Assembly (NCBI RefSeq): GCF_000425345.1
Contig: NZ_AUDG01000002.1
Span: 140,789-204,788, forward strand
Source: Rheinheimera baltica DSM 14885
GTDB lineage: Bacteria > Pseudomonadota > Gammaproteobacteria > Enterobacterales > Alteromonadaceae
DNA: 64,000 bases
Direction of reading: 5' to 3'
Numbering within the stretch: position 1 is the first letter of the stretch; each line of letters opens with the position of its first letter. Below are positions 27,421 to 35,183 of this stretch, piece by piece. Made by a program: the position numbers and the translations under genes. The notes under the pieces were generated by a model. The model was not told where the DNA came from. It ran no database searches and saw only the letters and a program-made list of their open reading frames with translations.

Positions 27421-29022
27421 ATGTTTATAAGAATTTCTGCACTGGCTGCGGCCGTTTTACTCGCTGGATGCGTAAGCAACGATACATCTGACGAGATAAC
27501 CAAACAGCCTGAAACTGCGCCTAAAACGCAGCCCGCAGACGTTCATAAAAACGCAGCAAATGCTCAGCAGATTGCTAAGCATCTATGGTCTGAGGCAGCA
27601 CGCGCTAACGAAGACGTTACGCCGGTAGATGTCACAGAATTAGAAGACTTGTGGCAGCGAATTCAGATGCAGTTAACATTTGAAGTACCACAAACCCGCC
27701 CTATTGTAGAACAACGTAACTACTACGCCAGTCATCAAGCCTATCTTGACCGCGTTGCAGGTCGGGCACAGCCATTTTTATATTACATCGTTGAAGAAAT
27801 CGAAAAACGAAGTATGCCGCTTGAATTGGCTTTATTACCCATTGTCGAGAGTGCTTTCGATCCATTTGCATACTCTCACGCTGCGGCATCCGGCATGTGG
27901 CAGTTCATGCCCGCTACCGGTAAACGATTTGGCTTGAAACAAAATTATTGGTACGACGGGCGCAGGGACGTTATCGCGTCAACCCGTGCTGCGTTGGACT
28001 ATTTACAGTATCTACACGACACACTAGAAGGGGATTGGTTAAATGCCATAGCAGCATATAACTCTGGTGAAGGCCGAATCATGTCGGCAATAAAACGTAA
28101 TAAGAAAAAGCGCTTACCTACAGACTTCTGGTCATTAGATTTACCGGCAGAAACCACAGCCTATGTGCCTAAATTACTAGCCTTAGTCGATATATTAAAA
28201 CGACCGGATGAATTTGAGATTGTCTGGAAATTTATTGCCAATGAAGTAAAAATTGACGTAGTCGATATTGAGAGTCAAGTTGATCTCGCTATAGCGGCAA
28301 ATTTGGCCGGACTTGATGTTACAGAACTTCAAGCACTTAATCCTGGTTTCAATCAGTGGGCAACCGATCCTGATGGCCCACATTATCTGGTACTTCCAGC
28401 TACACACACAATGTCGTTTAAGCAAAAGTTAGCGCAAACACCAAGCAATAACAGACTCCGCTGGAAACGTTACATCGTTAGCAAAGGCGACACGTTGGGC
28501 AAAATTGCCCAACAACACAATACTAATATCAGTGCCATTCAACGTATAAACAAGTTTAGCGGCAATACCATTAGGTTGGGGCAACCATTACTGATCCCCA
28601 TAGCTGCATTGGATAATGCTGACTACGAGCTAAGCGCTCCAAATCGTGTTGAAACCGCACAGCAAAATATCGCGGGTACGAAGCTGGACTATACTGTCCA
28701 AAAGGGTGATACATTATGGGATATCAGCCGCGAACATAATGTAACTGTTTCCCAATTAGCTAAGTGGAATGGCATAGCACAGCGCTCAGCGTTGAAAACC
28801 GGGCAAAAACTAGCGATTTGGCAACAAGACAAAATCGCCGATGCTACTGCGATTTCCAGAACGGTCAGTTACAAAGTACGCAAGGGTGACTCCCTTGCGC
28901 GTATCGCTCAGCGTTTTAGTGTCAGCGTGTCGGATATCGTAAAATGGAACAATATAGATACAAGCAGTTATTTGCAGCCTGGACAGAAATTAAAGCTGGT
29001 TGTTGACGTCAAACGCGTATAA
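27421..29022 (+). CDS. mltD: Membrane-bound lytic murein transglycosylase D
   Basis: Lipoprotein that cleaves peptidoglycan glycan strands to anhydro-muropeptides. The 533-residue chain has a lipobox L-L-A-G-C with Cys17, an SLT catalytic domain (about 100-260) with L-P-I-V-E-S-A-F-D-P and G-M-W-Q-F-M-P-A-T-G, and three LysM domains in the C-terminal third (near 348-392, 423-467 and 485-530), each starting Y-x-V-x-K-G-D-[ST]-L. E. coli MltD usually shows two or three LysM repeats, so the architecture is ordinary. The next small gene starts 28 bases after its stop. Confidence 0.95.
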   Translation: MFIRISALAAAVLLAGCVSNDTSDEITKQPETAPKTQPADVHKNAANAQQIAKHLWSEAARANEDVTPVDVTELEDLWQRIQMQLTFEVPQTRPIVEQRNYYASHQAYLDRVAGRAQPFLYYIVEEIEKRSMPLELALLPIVESAFDPFAYSHAAASGMWQFMPATGKRFGLKQNYWYDGRRDVIASTRAALDYLQYLHDTLEGDWLNAIAAYNSGEGRIMSAIKRNKKKRLPTDFWSLDLPAETTAYVPKLLALVDILKRPDEFEIVWKFIANEVKIDVVDIESQVDLAIAANLAGLDVTELQALNPGFNQWATDPDGPHYLVLPATHTMSFKQKLAQTPSNNRLRWKRYIVSKGDTLGKIAQQHNTNISAIQRINKFSGNTIRLGQPLLIPIAALDNADYELSAPNRVETAQQNIAGTKLDYTVQKGDTLWDISREHNVTVSQLAKWNGIAQRSALKTGQKLAIWQQDKIADATAISRTVSYKVRKGDSLARIAQRFSVSVSDIVKWNNIDTSSYLQPGQKLKLVVDVKRV

Positions 29023-29050
29023 ACGTCAAATCAAGCGAGGAAATAGCCTG

Positions 29051-29530
29051 ATGAAGTATTTGCCGCTGTATTGCTTATTACTGCTAGTAAGTATCAGCAG
29101 TAGAGCACAGTTTGACATTACTGGTGAAGGTAAGTTGTATCCGGTTAAAGGTGCAAGCCAAGAGTTTGACTTCGGATTTAGCTATATTCGTCGTGAAGGA
29201 AGCTATAGGTTTATCGTGGGCCGGTACAATTTAACTGTACAAACTGTACCGGAAAAATATGCCCTCGCATTAATACTTCAAAACGATAAGCACGTTTGGG
29301 TTCCCGACTTTATTAACGAACCACTCGTTGGTTTCGAACTAAAAATCGAAAATTACACCATCAGGCTGTATCAGGATACGGAAACCAACCCAGATAAAGC
29401 TAATTTCGTGCTACAGTTAAACGATGAAAACTATTACTTTAGCAGCGGCCCTGGGCAAATCAATTTTTTGTTTTCCGAGGAAGGTATTAAAGATGTAAAC
29501 GTCAAAGGTATGTTTAAACCACGCCGCTAA
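29051..29530 (+). CDS. Secreted protein of unknown function downstream of mltD
   Basis: A 159-residue protein I do not recognise. It starts with a clear Sec signal peptide (hydrophobic residues 4-16, probable cut near S-R-A-Q), then a Tyr/Phe-rich, probably all-beta mature part without cysteines, ending in a basic K-P-R-R. ATG 29051 is chosen because GCGAGGA precedes it and the signal peptide begins there; the frame is open back into mltD. Position suggests cotranscription with mltD and a periplasmic location; no function is claimed. Confidence 0.75.
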   Translation: MKYLPLYCLLLLVSISSRAQFDITGEGKLYPVKGASQEFDFGFSYIRREGSYRFIVGRYNLTVQTVPEKYALALILQNDKHVWVPDFINEPLVGFELKIENYTIRLYQDTETNPDKANFVLQLNDENYYFSSGPGQINFLFSEEGIKDVNVKGMFKPRR

Positions 29531-29531
29531 T

Positions 29532-29741
29532 TTATTGCTTTTGTTCTTTTTGTAGTTGCAAAGCAGATACAGTGCCTGACGCAATACATAGCAACGGTGC
29601 AATAAGCGTGATAACCCAACCTGCTTGTAAACTAATACCATGCCACAAGGCATAACACGCTGCGGTTAATTGAAATACAATACCAAATAACCCTGCATAT
29701 ACTAAGGCTCTGTTAATTGGCCTTTTAGGAAAAGAAAACAC
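29532..29741 (-). CDS. Small two-helix membrane protein, hypothetical
   Basis: A protein of about 69 residues with two hydrophobic helices (A-L-V-Y-A-G-L-F-G-I-V-F and the stretch around V-I-T-L-I-A-P-L-L) and a charged E-Q-K-Q tail. The frame is open to a GTG at 29789, but that codon lies within a 24-base hairpin stem; GTG 29741 has GAGGGG seven bases ahead and is the better start. No family recognised. Convergent with the secreted protein gene, whose stop is one base away. Confidence 0.55.
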   Translation of the reverse strand: MFSFPKRPINRALVYAGLFGIVFQLTAACYALWHGISLQAGWVITLIAPLLCIASGTVSALQLQKEQKQ

Positions 29742-29770
29742 TTTTATGCCCCTCGTTGCTAAACTAAACG

Positions 29771-29798
29771 TAATCTGCAGTGCCCACACTGCAGATTA
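29771..29798. other. 12-bp perfect hairpin after cheV
   Basis: TAATCTGCAGTG and CACTGCAGATTA pair perfectly around a 4-base loop, starting 9 bases after the cheV stop on the minus strand. There is no T-run, so it is not a canonical intrinsic terminator. It resembles other U-less hairpins at gene ends in this window. Confidence 0.7.
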
Positions 29799-29807
29799 GC
29801 AAATATA

Positions 29808-30734
29808 TTACTCTTCGCTCATCCATTTTTGAACAGCTGAAACTAATTCATCCGGATGAAATTTGGCAATAAACTGATCCGCACCGACTTTTTTAACCAT
29901 CGCTTCATTGAAAACACCACTTAATGATGAATGCAACACAACATGCATATTGCGTAAATCTGGATCCGATTTTATTTCAGCCGTCAGGGTGTAACCATCC
30001 ATCTCGGGCATTTCAATATCAGAAATAAGTAACGGTACTTTGCTTGATATGTCACCACCGAGCTCTGCAGCCTTGGCATTTAACCAATCAAGTGCCAGTT
30101 TGCCATCATTAACCAGTTCGACCTGAATACCAATAGAGGTTAGCGCGCGTTTAACCTGGTTGCGCGCAACCGCTGAATCATCAGCTACTAATACGATAAC
30201 ATCTTTAAAGTCTCGATTAGACGCTTTAGTTTTAACCGCATCGCTAACGTCTTCATTGACAGGGGTAATCTCGGAGAACACTTTTTCAACATCAATAATT
30301 TGTACCAACTTACCGTCAATTTCTGTAACGGCGGTCAGATAATGTCCAGCGCCAGCCCCTTTGGGTGGAGGTAGAATTTGATCCCAATTGGTGTTAACTA
30401 TTCTGTCGACACTATTAACTAAAAAGCCCTGTGTATGGCGGTTGTACTCGGTAACTAAAACGTAAGACGTAGATAAATCTTCTATTCGCTTTCCACCTGT
30501 TGCCTGACTTAAATCGATGACCATTACCGGTACGCCACGTAAGTGGGCAATACCCCGTACATGCGCGCTAGCACCAGGCATTTCGGTCAGCTCAGGGCAC
30601 TGTAACACCTCCCGCACTTTAAACACATTAATACCAAAAGGTTGAGAACCATGCAGTCGAAACAACAGCAACTCAAGCCGGTTATTACCAACCAGATTTG
30701 TCCGCTGATTTACGGAGGCCATCAATTTACTCAT
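29808..30734 (-). CDS. cheV: Chemotaxis coupling/response protein CheV
   Basis: Couples chemoreceptors to CheA and can be phosphorylated, tuning the array. The 308-residue protein has an N-terminal CheW-like domain (about 20-155, with G-I-N-V-F-K-V-R-E-V and H-L-R-G-V-P-V) and a C-terminal receiver (178-305) with acidic D-D at 185-186 and the phospho-acceptor Asp239 in L-L-I-S-D-I-E-M-P. It is the only chemotaxis gene here and stands alone, consistent with an orphan cheV. Confidence 0.94.
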   Translation of the reverse strand: MSKLMASVNQRTNLVGNNRLELLLFRLHGSQPFGINVFKVREVLQCPELTEMPGASAHVRGIAHLRGVPVMVIDLSQATGGKRIEDLSTSYVLVTEYNRHTQGFLVNSVDRIVNTNWDQILPPPKGAGAGHYLTAVTEIDGKLVQIIDVEKVFSEITPVNEDVSDAVKTKASNRDFKDVIVLVADDSAVARNQVKRALTSIGIQVELVNDGKLALDWLNAKAAELGGDISSKVPLLISDIEMPEMDGYTLTAEIKSDPDLRNMHVVLHSSLSGVFNEAMVKKVGADQFIAKFHPDELVSAVQKWMSEE

Positions 30735-30897
30735 ATTGCACTACCTCTGAGGGGCTGACTTAGCTAATGAACAATTTATCGCTAATTACATACACTACAA
30801 CATGTTGCTTCGAGCAACGCAATGATATCTATAGCAGAACAAAGAAATTATTGCTTAAGCATAGGCGACTATCAGCAATCGTCTAGGGGGATATGAT

Positions 30898-30932
30898 AAA
30901 TGCTGTCATTGATCACTATCAATACAGCATTT
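30898..30932 (-). terminator. Possible terminator after maiA
   Basis: AAATGCTGT and ACAGCATTT form a 9-bp stem, with a second inner pair ATTGAT/ATCAAT. It lies 9 bases past the maiA stop, but only a short TT tail follows on the minus strand, so its strength is doubtful. Confidence 0.45.
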
Positions 30933-30940
30933 TAGCTAAC

Positions 30941-31579
30941 TTATTGTGCGTCAGGCTGCTGTTCAGGCGCAGCCAACGCAAAGGCGGCAACTTGATTGCA
31001 ATGATGTACAACGTTATTAATATGCTCATAGGATTGCATATCTAAAGAGAAGCGCTGAGCATTATATACCTGCGGCACTAAACATAAGTCGGCCAATGTA
31101 ATGTCATTGCCAAAGCAAAATTGCCCCGCAGTAAGGCTAAGCCGCTTATCTAATGCCGCAAATCCAGTATGTAACCAATGTATAATCCACTCTTGCTTTT
31201 GAGTTTCTGATAATGCCAATGTCCCCGTTAAATACTGTAATACACGCAGGTTATTAAGCGGATGAATGTCACAGGCAATATCTTGCGCCAGCGCCCGTAC
31301 TTTGGCTTTGGCAGCAGGTTCCTGCGGCAATAGCGCCGGCTGTGGATACATCTCGTCCAGATATTCAATAATAGCTAGTGATTGATTCAGGCTGATATCG
31401 CTATCTACCAAAGTTGGCACCAGCTCTGCCGGGTTCAACGCTTTATAACTGTCGCTGTGTTGTTCGCCGCCATTTTTTACCAGATGTACCGGCAGATTTT
31501 CAAAGCTCAGCTGTTTTAAATTCAGCGCTATGCGCACCCGGTAGGCTGCTGAAGAGCGCCAATAACCGTAAAATTTCAT
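30941..31579 (-). CDS. maiA: Maleylacetoacetate isomerase (zeta-class glutathione transferase)
   Basis: Isomerises maleylacetoacetate to fumarylacetoacetate with glutathione, the fifth step of tyrosine breakdown. The 212-residue protein begins with the zeta-class motif Y-G-Y-W-R-S-S-A-A-Y-R-V-R-I-A-L-N-L-K and has N-P-A-E-L-V-P-T-L and Q-S-L-A-I-I-E-Y-L-D-E in the thioredoxin-like half, then D-I-T-L-A-D-L-C-L-V-P-Q in the helical half. It follows fahA by 151 bases that contain a repeat-like element. Confidence 0.96.
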   Translation of the reverse strand: MKFYGYWRSSAAYRVRIALNLKQLSFENLPVHLVKNGGEQHSDSYKALNPAELVPTLVDSDISLNQSLAIIEYLDEMYPQPALLPQEPAAKAKVRALAQDIACDIHPLNNLRVLQYLTGTLALSETQKQEWIIHWLHTGFAALDKRLSLTAGQFCFGNDITLADLCLVPQVYNAQRFSLDMQSYEHINNVVHHCNQVAAFALAAPEQQPDAQ

Positions 31580-31610
31580 TGCAGGTCCTTAACGTACGAA
31601 ACTTCGAATA

Positions 31611-31623
31611 CGCAGCGGCTGCG
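31611..31623. other. GC-rich palindrome between maiA and fahA
   Basis: CGCAGC-G-GCTGCG forms a 6-bp inverted repeat 4 bases before the repeat-like element at 31628. It may be part of the same element or an independent RNA hairpin. Confidence 0.4.
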
Positions 31624-31627
31624 TACA

Positions 31628-31704
31628 TTTTTCAGCGACACGCCGTAACCCCATCCTTGGGGGCTCGTCTCAGGCCATCCGGCCCTTCAACGGTCGCAGA
31701 AAAA
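31628..31704. repeat. Small inverted-repeat element between fahA and maiA
   Basis: A 77-bp segment bounded by TTTTTCAGCGAC and GTCGCAGAAAAA, which are inverted copies with one mismatch in 12. Inside are CCCC-ATCCTT-GGGG and GGCC-ATCC-GGCC, two further inverted repeats. No reading frame is present. This layout fits a dispersed palindromic or MITE-like repeat; a search for further copies in the genome would decide. It lies in the transcript between two catabolic genes and could fold as RNA. Confidence 0.55.
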
Positions 31705-31730
31705 CTACATCCGCATTCGCTTGCTAATGG

Positions 31731-32747
31731 TCAGGCTTTATATTCCACCACTTTCTGGTCAATAGCACCAAAGATGCTATTGCCCTGCTCGTCAAGCATT
31801 TCCATACGAATGGTATCACCGAACTTCATAAAAGATGTGGATGGCTTACCGTCGCGAATAGTTTCGATCATGCGGATTTCAGCAATGCAGCTATAACCTA
31901 CTCCACCTTCGCCTACAGAAGTACCGTGCTCAGTTCCCTGCTTGTTAGACACGGTACCAGAGCCAATAACAGCGCCTGCACCTAAGTTTCGGGTTTTAGC
32001 GGCATGCGCTACCAACTGACCAAAGTCAAAGGTCATATCAATACCCGCGTTAGGTTTACCAAATAGCTTGCCATTATAGGTAGAAAGTAACGGTAGATGG
32101 ACACGACCATTATGCCATTTATCGCCCAGCTCATCCGGGGTTATTGCAACAGGGCTAAACGCCGATGCCGGTTTTGAGTGAAAAAATCCAAAGCCTTTGG
32201 CAAGTTCATTTGGAATAAGGCCTCGCAGTGACACATCGTTTACCAGCATTAACAAACGAATTTTACTGCGCGCTTCATCAGCCGTAGATGCCATTTTCAC
32301 ATCATCAGTGATCACAGCGACTTCGCCTTCGAAGTCAATCCCGTAGTCTTCACTGACAACGTCAATATTATCACAAGGGCCAATAAAGTCGTCCGACCCA
32401 CCCTGATACATTAACGGATCGGTCCAAAAGCTTGGCGGCATTTCAGCATTACGCGCTTTGCGCACGAGTTCAACGTGATTAACATATGCACTGCCATCAG
32501 CCCACTGATAAGCACGTGGCAACGGTGACTCGCATTGCGCCTGATCAAAAAGCACTTCACCATCCACTTTCCCACTGTTCAGTGCTTGATAGACTTCTTC
32601 AAGTTTGACACTTAACTGCGCCCAATTATCGAGTAATTGCTGCATTGTGGCAGCGACAGCAGGCACGGCTACACAGCGCGTTAAATCCCGGCTTACTACC
32701 ACCAGTAAACCATCACGATTGTCATTTTTTAAACTTGCTAACTTCAT
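31731..32747 (-). CDS. fahA: Fumarylacetoacetate hydrolase family enzyme
   Basis: Cleaves fumarylacetoacetate to fumarate and acetoacetate, the last tyrosine-degradation step. The 338-residue protein has the FAH fold metal site in D-F-E-G-E-V-A-V-I and later V-S-L-R-G-L-I-P-N-E, K-P-A-S-A-F-S-P-V and a G-S-G-T-V-S-N motif. It lies 23 bases behind hmgA and is followed by maiA, giving hpd-hmgA-fahA-maiA in pathway-related order. Confidence 0.93.
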   Translation of the reverse strand: MKLASLKNDNRDGLLVVVSRDLTRCVAVPAVAATMQQLLDNWAQLSVKLEEVYQALNSGKVDGEVLFDQAQCESPLPRAYQWADGSAYVNHVELVRKARNAEMPPSFWTDPLMYQGGSDDFIGPCDNIDVVSEDYGIDFEGEVAVITDDVKMASTADEARSKIRLLMLVNDVSLRGLIPNELAKGFGFFHSKPASAFSPVAITPDELGDKWHNGRVHLPLLSTYNGKLFGKPNAGIDMTFDFGQLVAHAAKTRNLGAGAVIGSGTVSNKQGTEHGTSVGEGGVGYSCIAEIRMIETIRDGKPSTSFMKFGDTIRMEMLDEQGNSIFGAIDQKVVEYKA

Positions 32748-32770
32748 TTTTTATCCTTAACCCATCGCGC

Positions 32771-33904
32771 TTAGGTTTTTACTTTCCAGCTGTTAACGTA
32801 ATCCGGATTTTCCGTTGCTAATGCTGCCTCGCCCATTTCCAGTGCATCACGAGTATCTAGCATTACCGCAACTTCATCAGTAAATTTTTTCTTGTACTCA
32901 CGCCCTGCAGCGAATGCTTTAGGATGTGGGCCATGCGTAAAACCGGCGGGATGAAACGTGACCATGCCTTTTTCAATATTGTCTCGGCTGAAAAAATCGC
33001 CGGCGTGATAAAACAGCACTTCATCATAATCGTCATTATTATGATAAAAAGGCACTTTCAACGCGCCCGGATCACTCTCTATTGGCCGAGGCACAAAGGT
33101 GCACACCACAAAACGCTGGGCAACAAAAGTAGTATGAGCCGAAGGTGGCAAGTGGTAACGGTGGCTCATCAACGGGCGAATATCACGCCAGTTAATACGC
33201 ATAACAGCTAAATCGCCATGCCAGCCAATCGCGTCGAGTGGGTTGTACGGGTAAGTAATAACCGACACCTCGCCATGACGCTTAACCTCTACCTGCCAGC
33301 TGTCTTCGCTGTATTGTGCTTTAAAAGCATCATTTATTTTTGGCGTATCCAGCATGGCTGCGTCGAAAATAGCATGATTACCCACAAGGCCTTTCTCCGG
33401 CAGTTGATAACTGTCGTTCGTAGCCTCAACTAACAGGATAAACATCGGTTCTTTTGGCTCTAAACGCCACATGGTAGAGCGCGGAATAACAATATAGTCA
33501 CCATCCCGCACTGTCATATGGCCATAATCACAATATAAATCGGCACTACCTTCATGGATAAACAGCAACTCATCGCCATCAGCGTTACGTGCCAGTTTGC
33601 TCATATTGGCTGCTAAGCGCCAGGTACGCATTTTACAATGCGCATTGAACAACAAGTTTGGCACGGCCCAGGGCGAATTCGCGTTATCCTTACCTATTTC
33701 GTTGAAGTTAAACAGGTGAGGCCTAAGCGGTCCTTGCCAATCGCTCCAACCGGTTGGTGCATGCCTGTGATGAAAATGCGTTGCCGGACCAAAAAAACCA
33801 CTACGGCCAGTTTCACGCTCATAAATAGCCTGCTCGGGAAAATCAGCATGAGCCTGGCGTGATACATCACCTTCCTTTAATGGAAACGATGCCCATTTAC
33901 GCAT
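32771..33904 (-). CDS. hmgA: Homogentisate 1,2-dioxygenase
   Basis: Iron(II) dioxygenase that opens the homogentisate ring to maleylacetoacetate. The 377-residue cupin-type protein carries R-N-A-D-G-D-E-L-L-F-I-H-E-G and later Y-D-E-V-L-F-Y-H-A-G-D-F-F-S and H-P-A-G-F-T-H-G-P-H-P, whose histidines and glutamate serve as metal and catalytic residues. It is somewhat shorter than the eukaryotic enzymes, as in Shewanella relatives. Its start overlaps the hpd stop by 8 bases, so the two are translationally coupled. Confidence 0.94.
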   Translation of the reverse strand: MRKWASFPLKEGDVSRQAHADFPEQAIYERETGRSGFFGPATHFHHRHAPTGWSDWQGPLRPHLFNFNEIGKDNANSPWAVPNLLFNAHCKMRTWRLAANMSKLARNADGDELLFIHEGSADLYCDYGHMTVRDGDYIVIPRSTMWRLEPKEPMFILLVEATNDSYQLPEKGLVGNHAIFDAAMLDTPKINDAFKAQYSEDSWQVEVKRHGEVSVITYPYNPLDAIGWHGDLAVMRINWRDIRPLMSHRYHLPPSAHTTFVAQRFVVCTFVPRPIESDPGALKVPFYHNNDDYDEVLFYHAGDFFSRDNIEKGMVTFHPAGFTHGPHPKAFAAGREYKKKFTDEVAVMLDTRDALEMGEAALATENPDYVNSWKVKT

Positions 33905-34970
33905 TGCTTAACACTCCGCGCTGAATTTGATCTTCTTCGATAGATTCAAACAACGCCTTAAAATTACCTTCACCAAAACCTTCGTTACCTTTACGCTGAA
34001 TAATTTCGAAGAATACCGGACCAATTACCGTTTTGGTGAAAATTTGCAGTAAAATACCGTCTTTCATTGGCGCACCGTCAATCAAAACCCGTAGCTCGCG
34101 CAACAAATCTAAGTCTTCTTCATGCCCCACTACACGGTCATTAACCTTGTTGTAGTAAGTGTCTGGTGTCGGCATAAAATCCATGCCACGGTTGCGTAAT
34201 GTGCGCACGGTTTCATAAATATTTTCACTGGTTAAAGCGATGTGCTGTATACCCTCGCCTTTGTACTCGCGAATAAATTCTTCAATTTGCGATTTATCAT
34301 CTGAAGACTCGTTAATTGGAATGCGAATTTTACCGCACGGAGCTGTCATTGCCTTAGAGACTAATCCGGTAAGCTTACCTTCAATATCGAAATAGCGGAT
34401 CTCACGGAAATTACCGATACTTTCGTAAAAGCCCGCCCAGACATTCATATTGCCGCGCATGACATTGTGCGTCAGGTGATCCAGCACTTCTAAACCAACC
34501 CCATGTTTTGCCATCTCTACTTGCCAATTGTCATAGTATTTAAAATCTATGTCATACACAGAGCTGGCACCATAACGGTCAACAAAGTAAAGCAAGCTAC
34601 TACCAATACCATATACCGCTGGAATATTTAGCTCCATTGGCCCAACCTGGTTTTTATATTCTTTGGCGCCATTTGCAATAGCGTGCTTTAACGCCAACGC
34701 TGCGTCTTTTACGCGAAACGCCATAGCACATACACTTGGACCATGATTACGAGCAAATTCTTCTGCTTGCGAATTTGGCTCTGCATTGATGATAAAATTA
34801 ATATCACCCTGCTTGTATAACCATGCTTGCTTAGAACGGTGCTGTGCCACTTCGGTAAAGCCCAACGAATAAAATAAGTCTTTTAATTTCTGAATACCGT
34901 CGGCATCTGCGGCGGTGTATTCAACAAACTCAAAACCATCAGTGCCCAGTGGATTAGTTAAATCTAACAT
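33897..34970 (-). CDS. hpd: 4-hydroxyphenylpyruvate dioxygenase
   Basis: Non-haem iron enzyme that converts 4-hydroxyphenylpyruvate to homogentisate. The 357-residue protein has two vicinal-oxygen-chelate modules; the second holds V-L-D-H-L-T-H-N-V, G-I-Q-H-I-A-L-T-S-E-N-I-Y and the C-terminal G-P-V-F-F-E-I-I-Q-R-K-G-N-E-G-F-G-E-G-N-F metal site. First gene of hpd-hmgA-fahA-maiA. A TyrR-box-like palindrome lies 106 bases before the start, so control by the adjacent tyrR is likely. A pyomelanin phenotype would be expected only if hmgA were lost. Confidence 0.97.
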   Translation of the reverse strand: MLDLTNPLGTDGFEFVEYTAADADGIQKLKDLFYSLGFTEVAQHRSKQAWLYKQGDINFIINAEPNSQAEEFARNHGPSVCAMAFRVKDAALALKHAIANGAKEYKNQVGPMELNIPAVYGIGSSLLYFVDRYGASSVYDIDFKYYDNWQVEMAKHGVGLEVLDHLTHNVMRGNMNVWAGFYESIGNFREIRYFDIEGKLTGLVSKAMTAPCGKIRIPINESSDDKSQIEEFIREYKGEGIQHIALTSENIYETVRTLRNRGMDFMPTPDTYYNKVNDRVVGHEEDLDLLRELRVLIDGAPMKDGILLQIFTKTVIGPVFFEIIQRKGNEGFGEGNFKALFESIEEDQIQRGVLSNA

Positions 34971-35075
34971 CAGTGTATTCCATGCTATGTCTTCGATGGC
35001 GCTAATAATGCGCTAGCCGTAAAAAAAAGAAAGGGGGGAGCACGCGACAGTCAGGTGAAGACTAATATGCAGTTT

Positions 35076-35093
35076 TGTAAAGTTGGCAGTACG
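35076..35093. promoter_or_regulatory. TyrR-box-like site before hpd
   Basis: TGTAAA-GTTGGC-AGTACG has a perfect left half-site and the invariant G-N14-C spacing of the TyrR consensus TGTAAA-N6-TTTACA; the right half is weak. It is about 106 bases upstream of the hpd start. Confidence 0.5.
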
Positions 35094-35120
35094 AAAACAG
35101 CTATTGCTAAAAAACCGATC

Positions 35121-35153
35121 AAAAAGGGCCGATTTATAACCTTATCGGCCCTT
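35121..35153 (-). terminator. Rho-independent terminator after tyrR
   Basis: AAGGGCCGAT and ATCGGCCCTT form a 10-bp stem with a 10-base loop, followed on the minus strand by five T. It closes tyrR, 31 bases past its stop, and isolates hpd. Confidence 0.88.
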
Positions 35154-35183
35154 AGAGAGTACAGTTTTAAACACAAAGCGTAG

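Noticed and set aside
31414..31896. Plus-strand frame across the maiA-fahA junction
   Set aside because: It runs antisense through the ends of two well-supported genes and the repeat element; no homology is recognisable.
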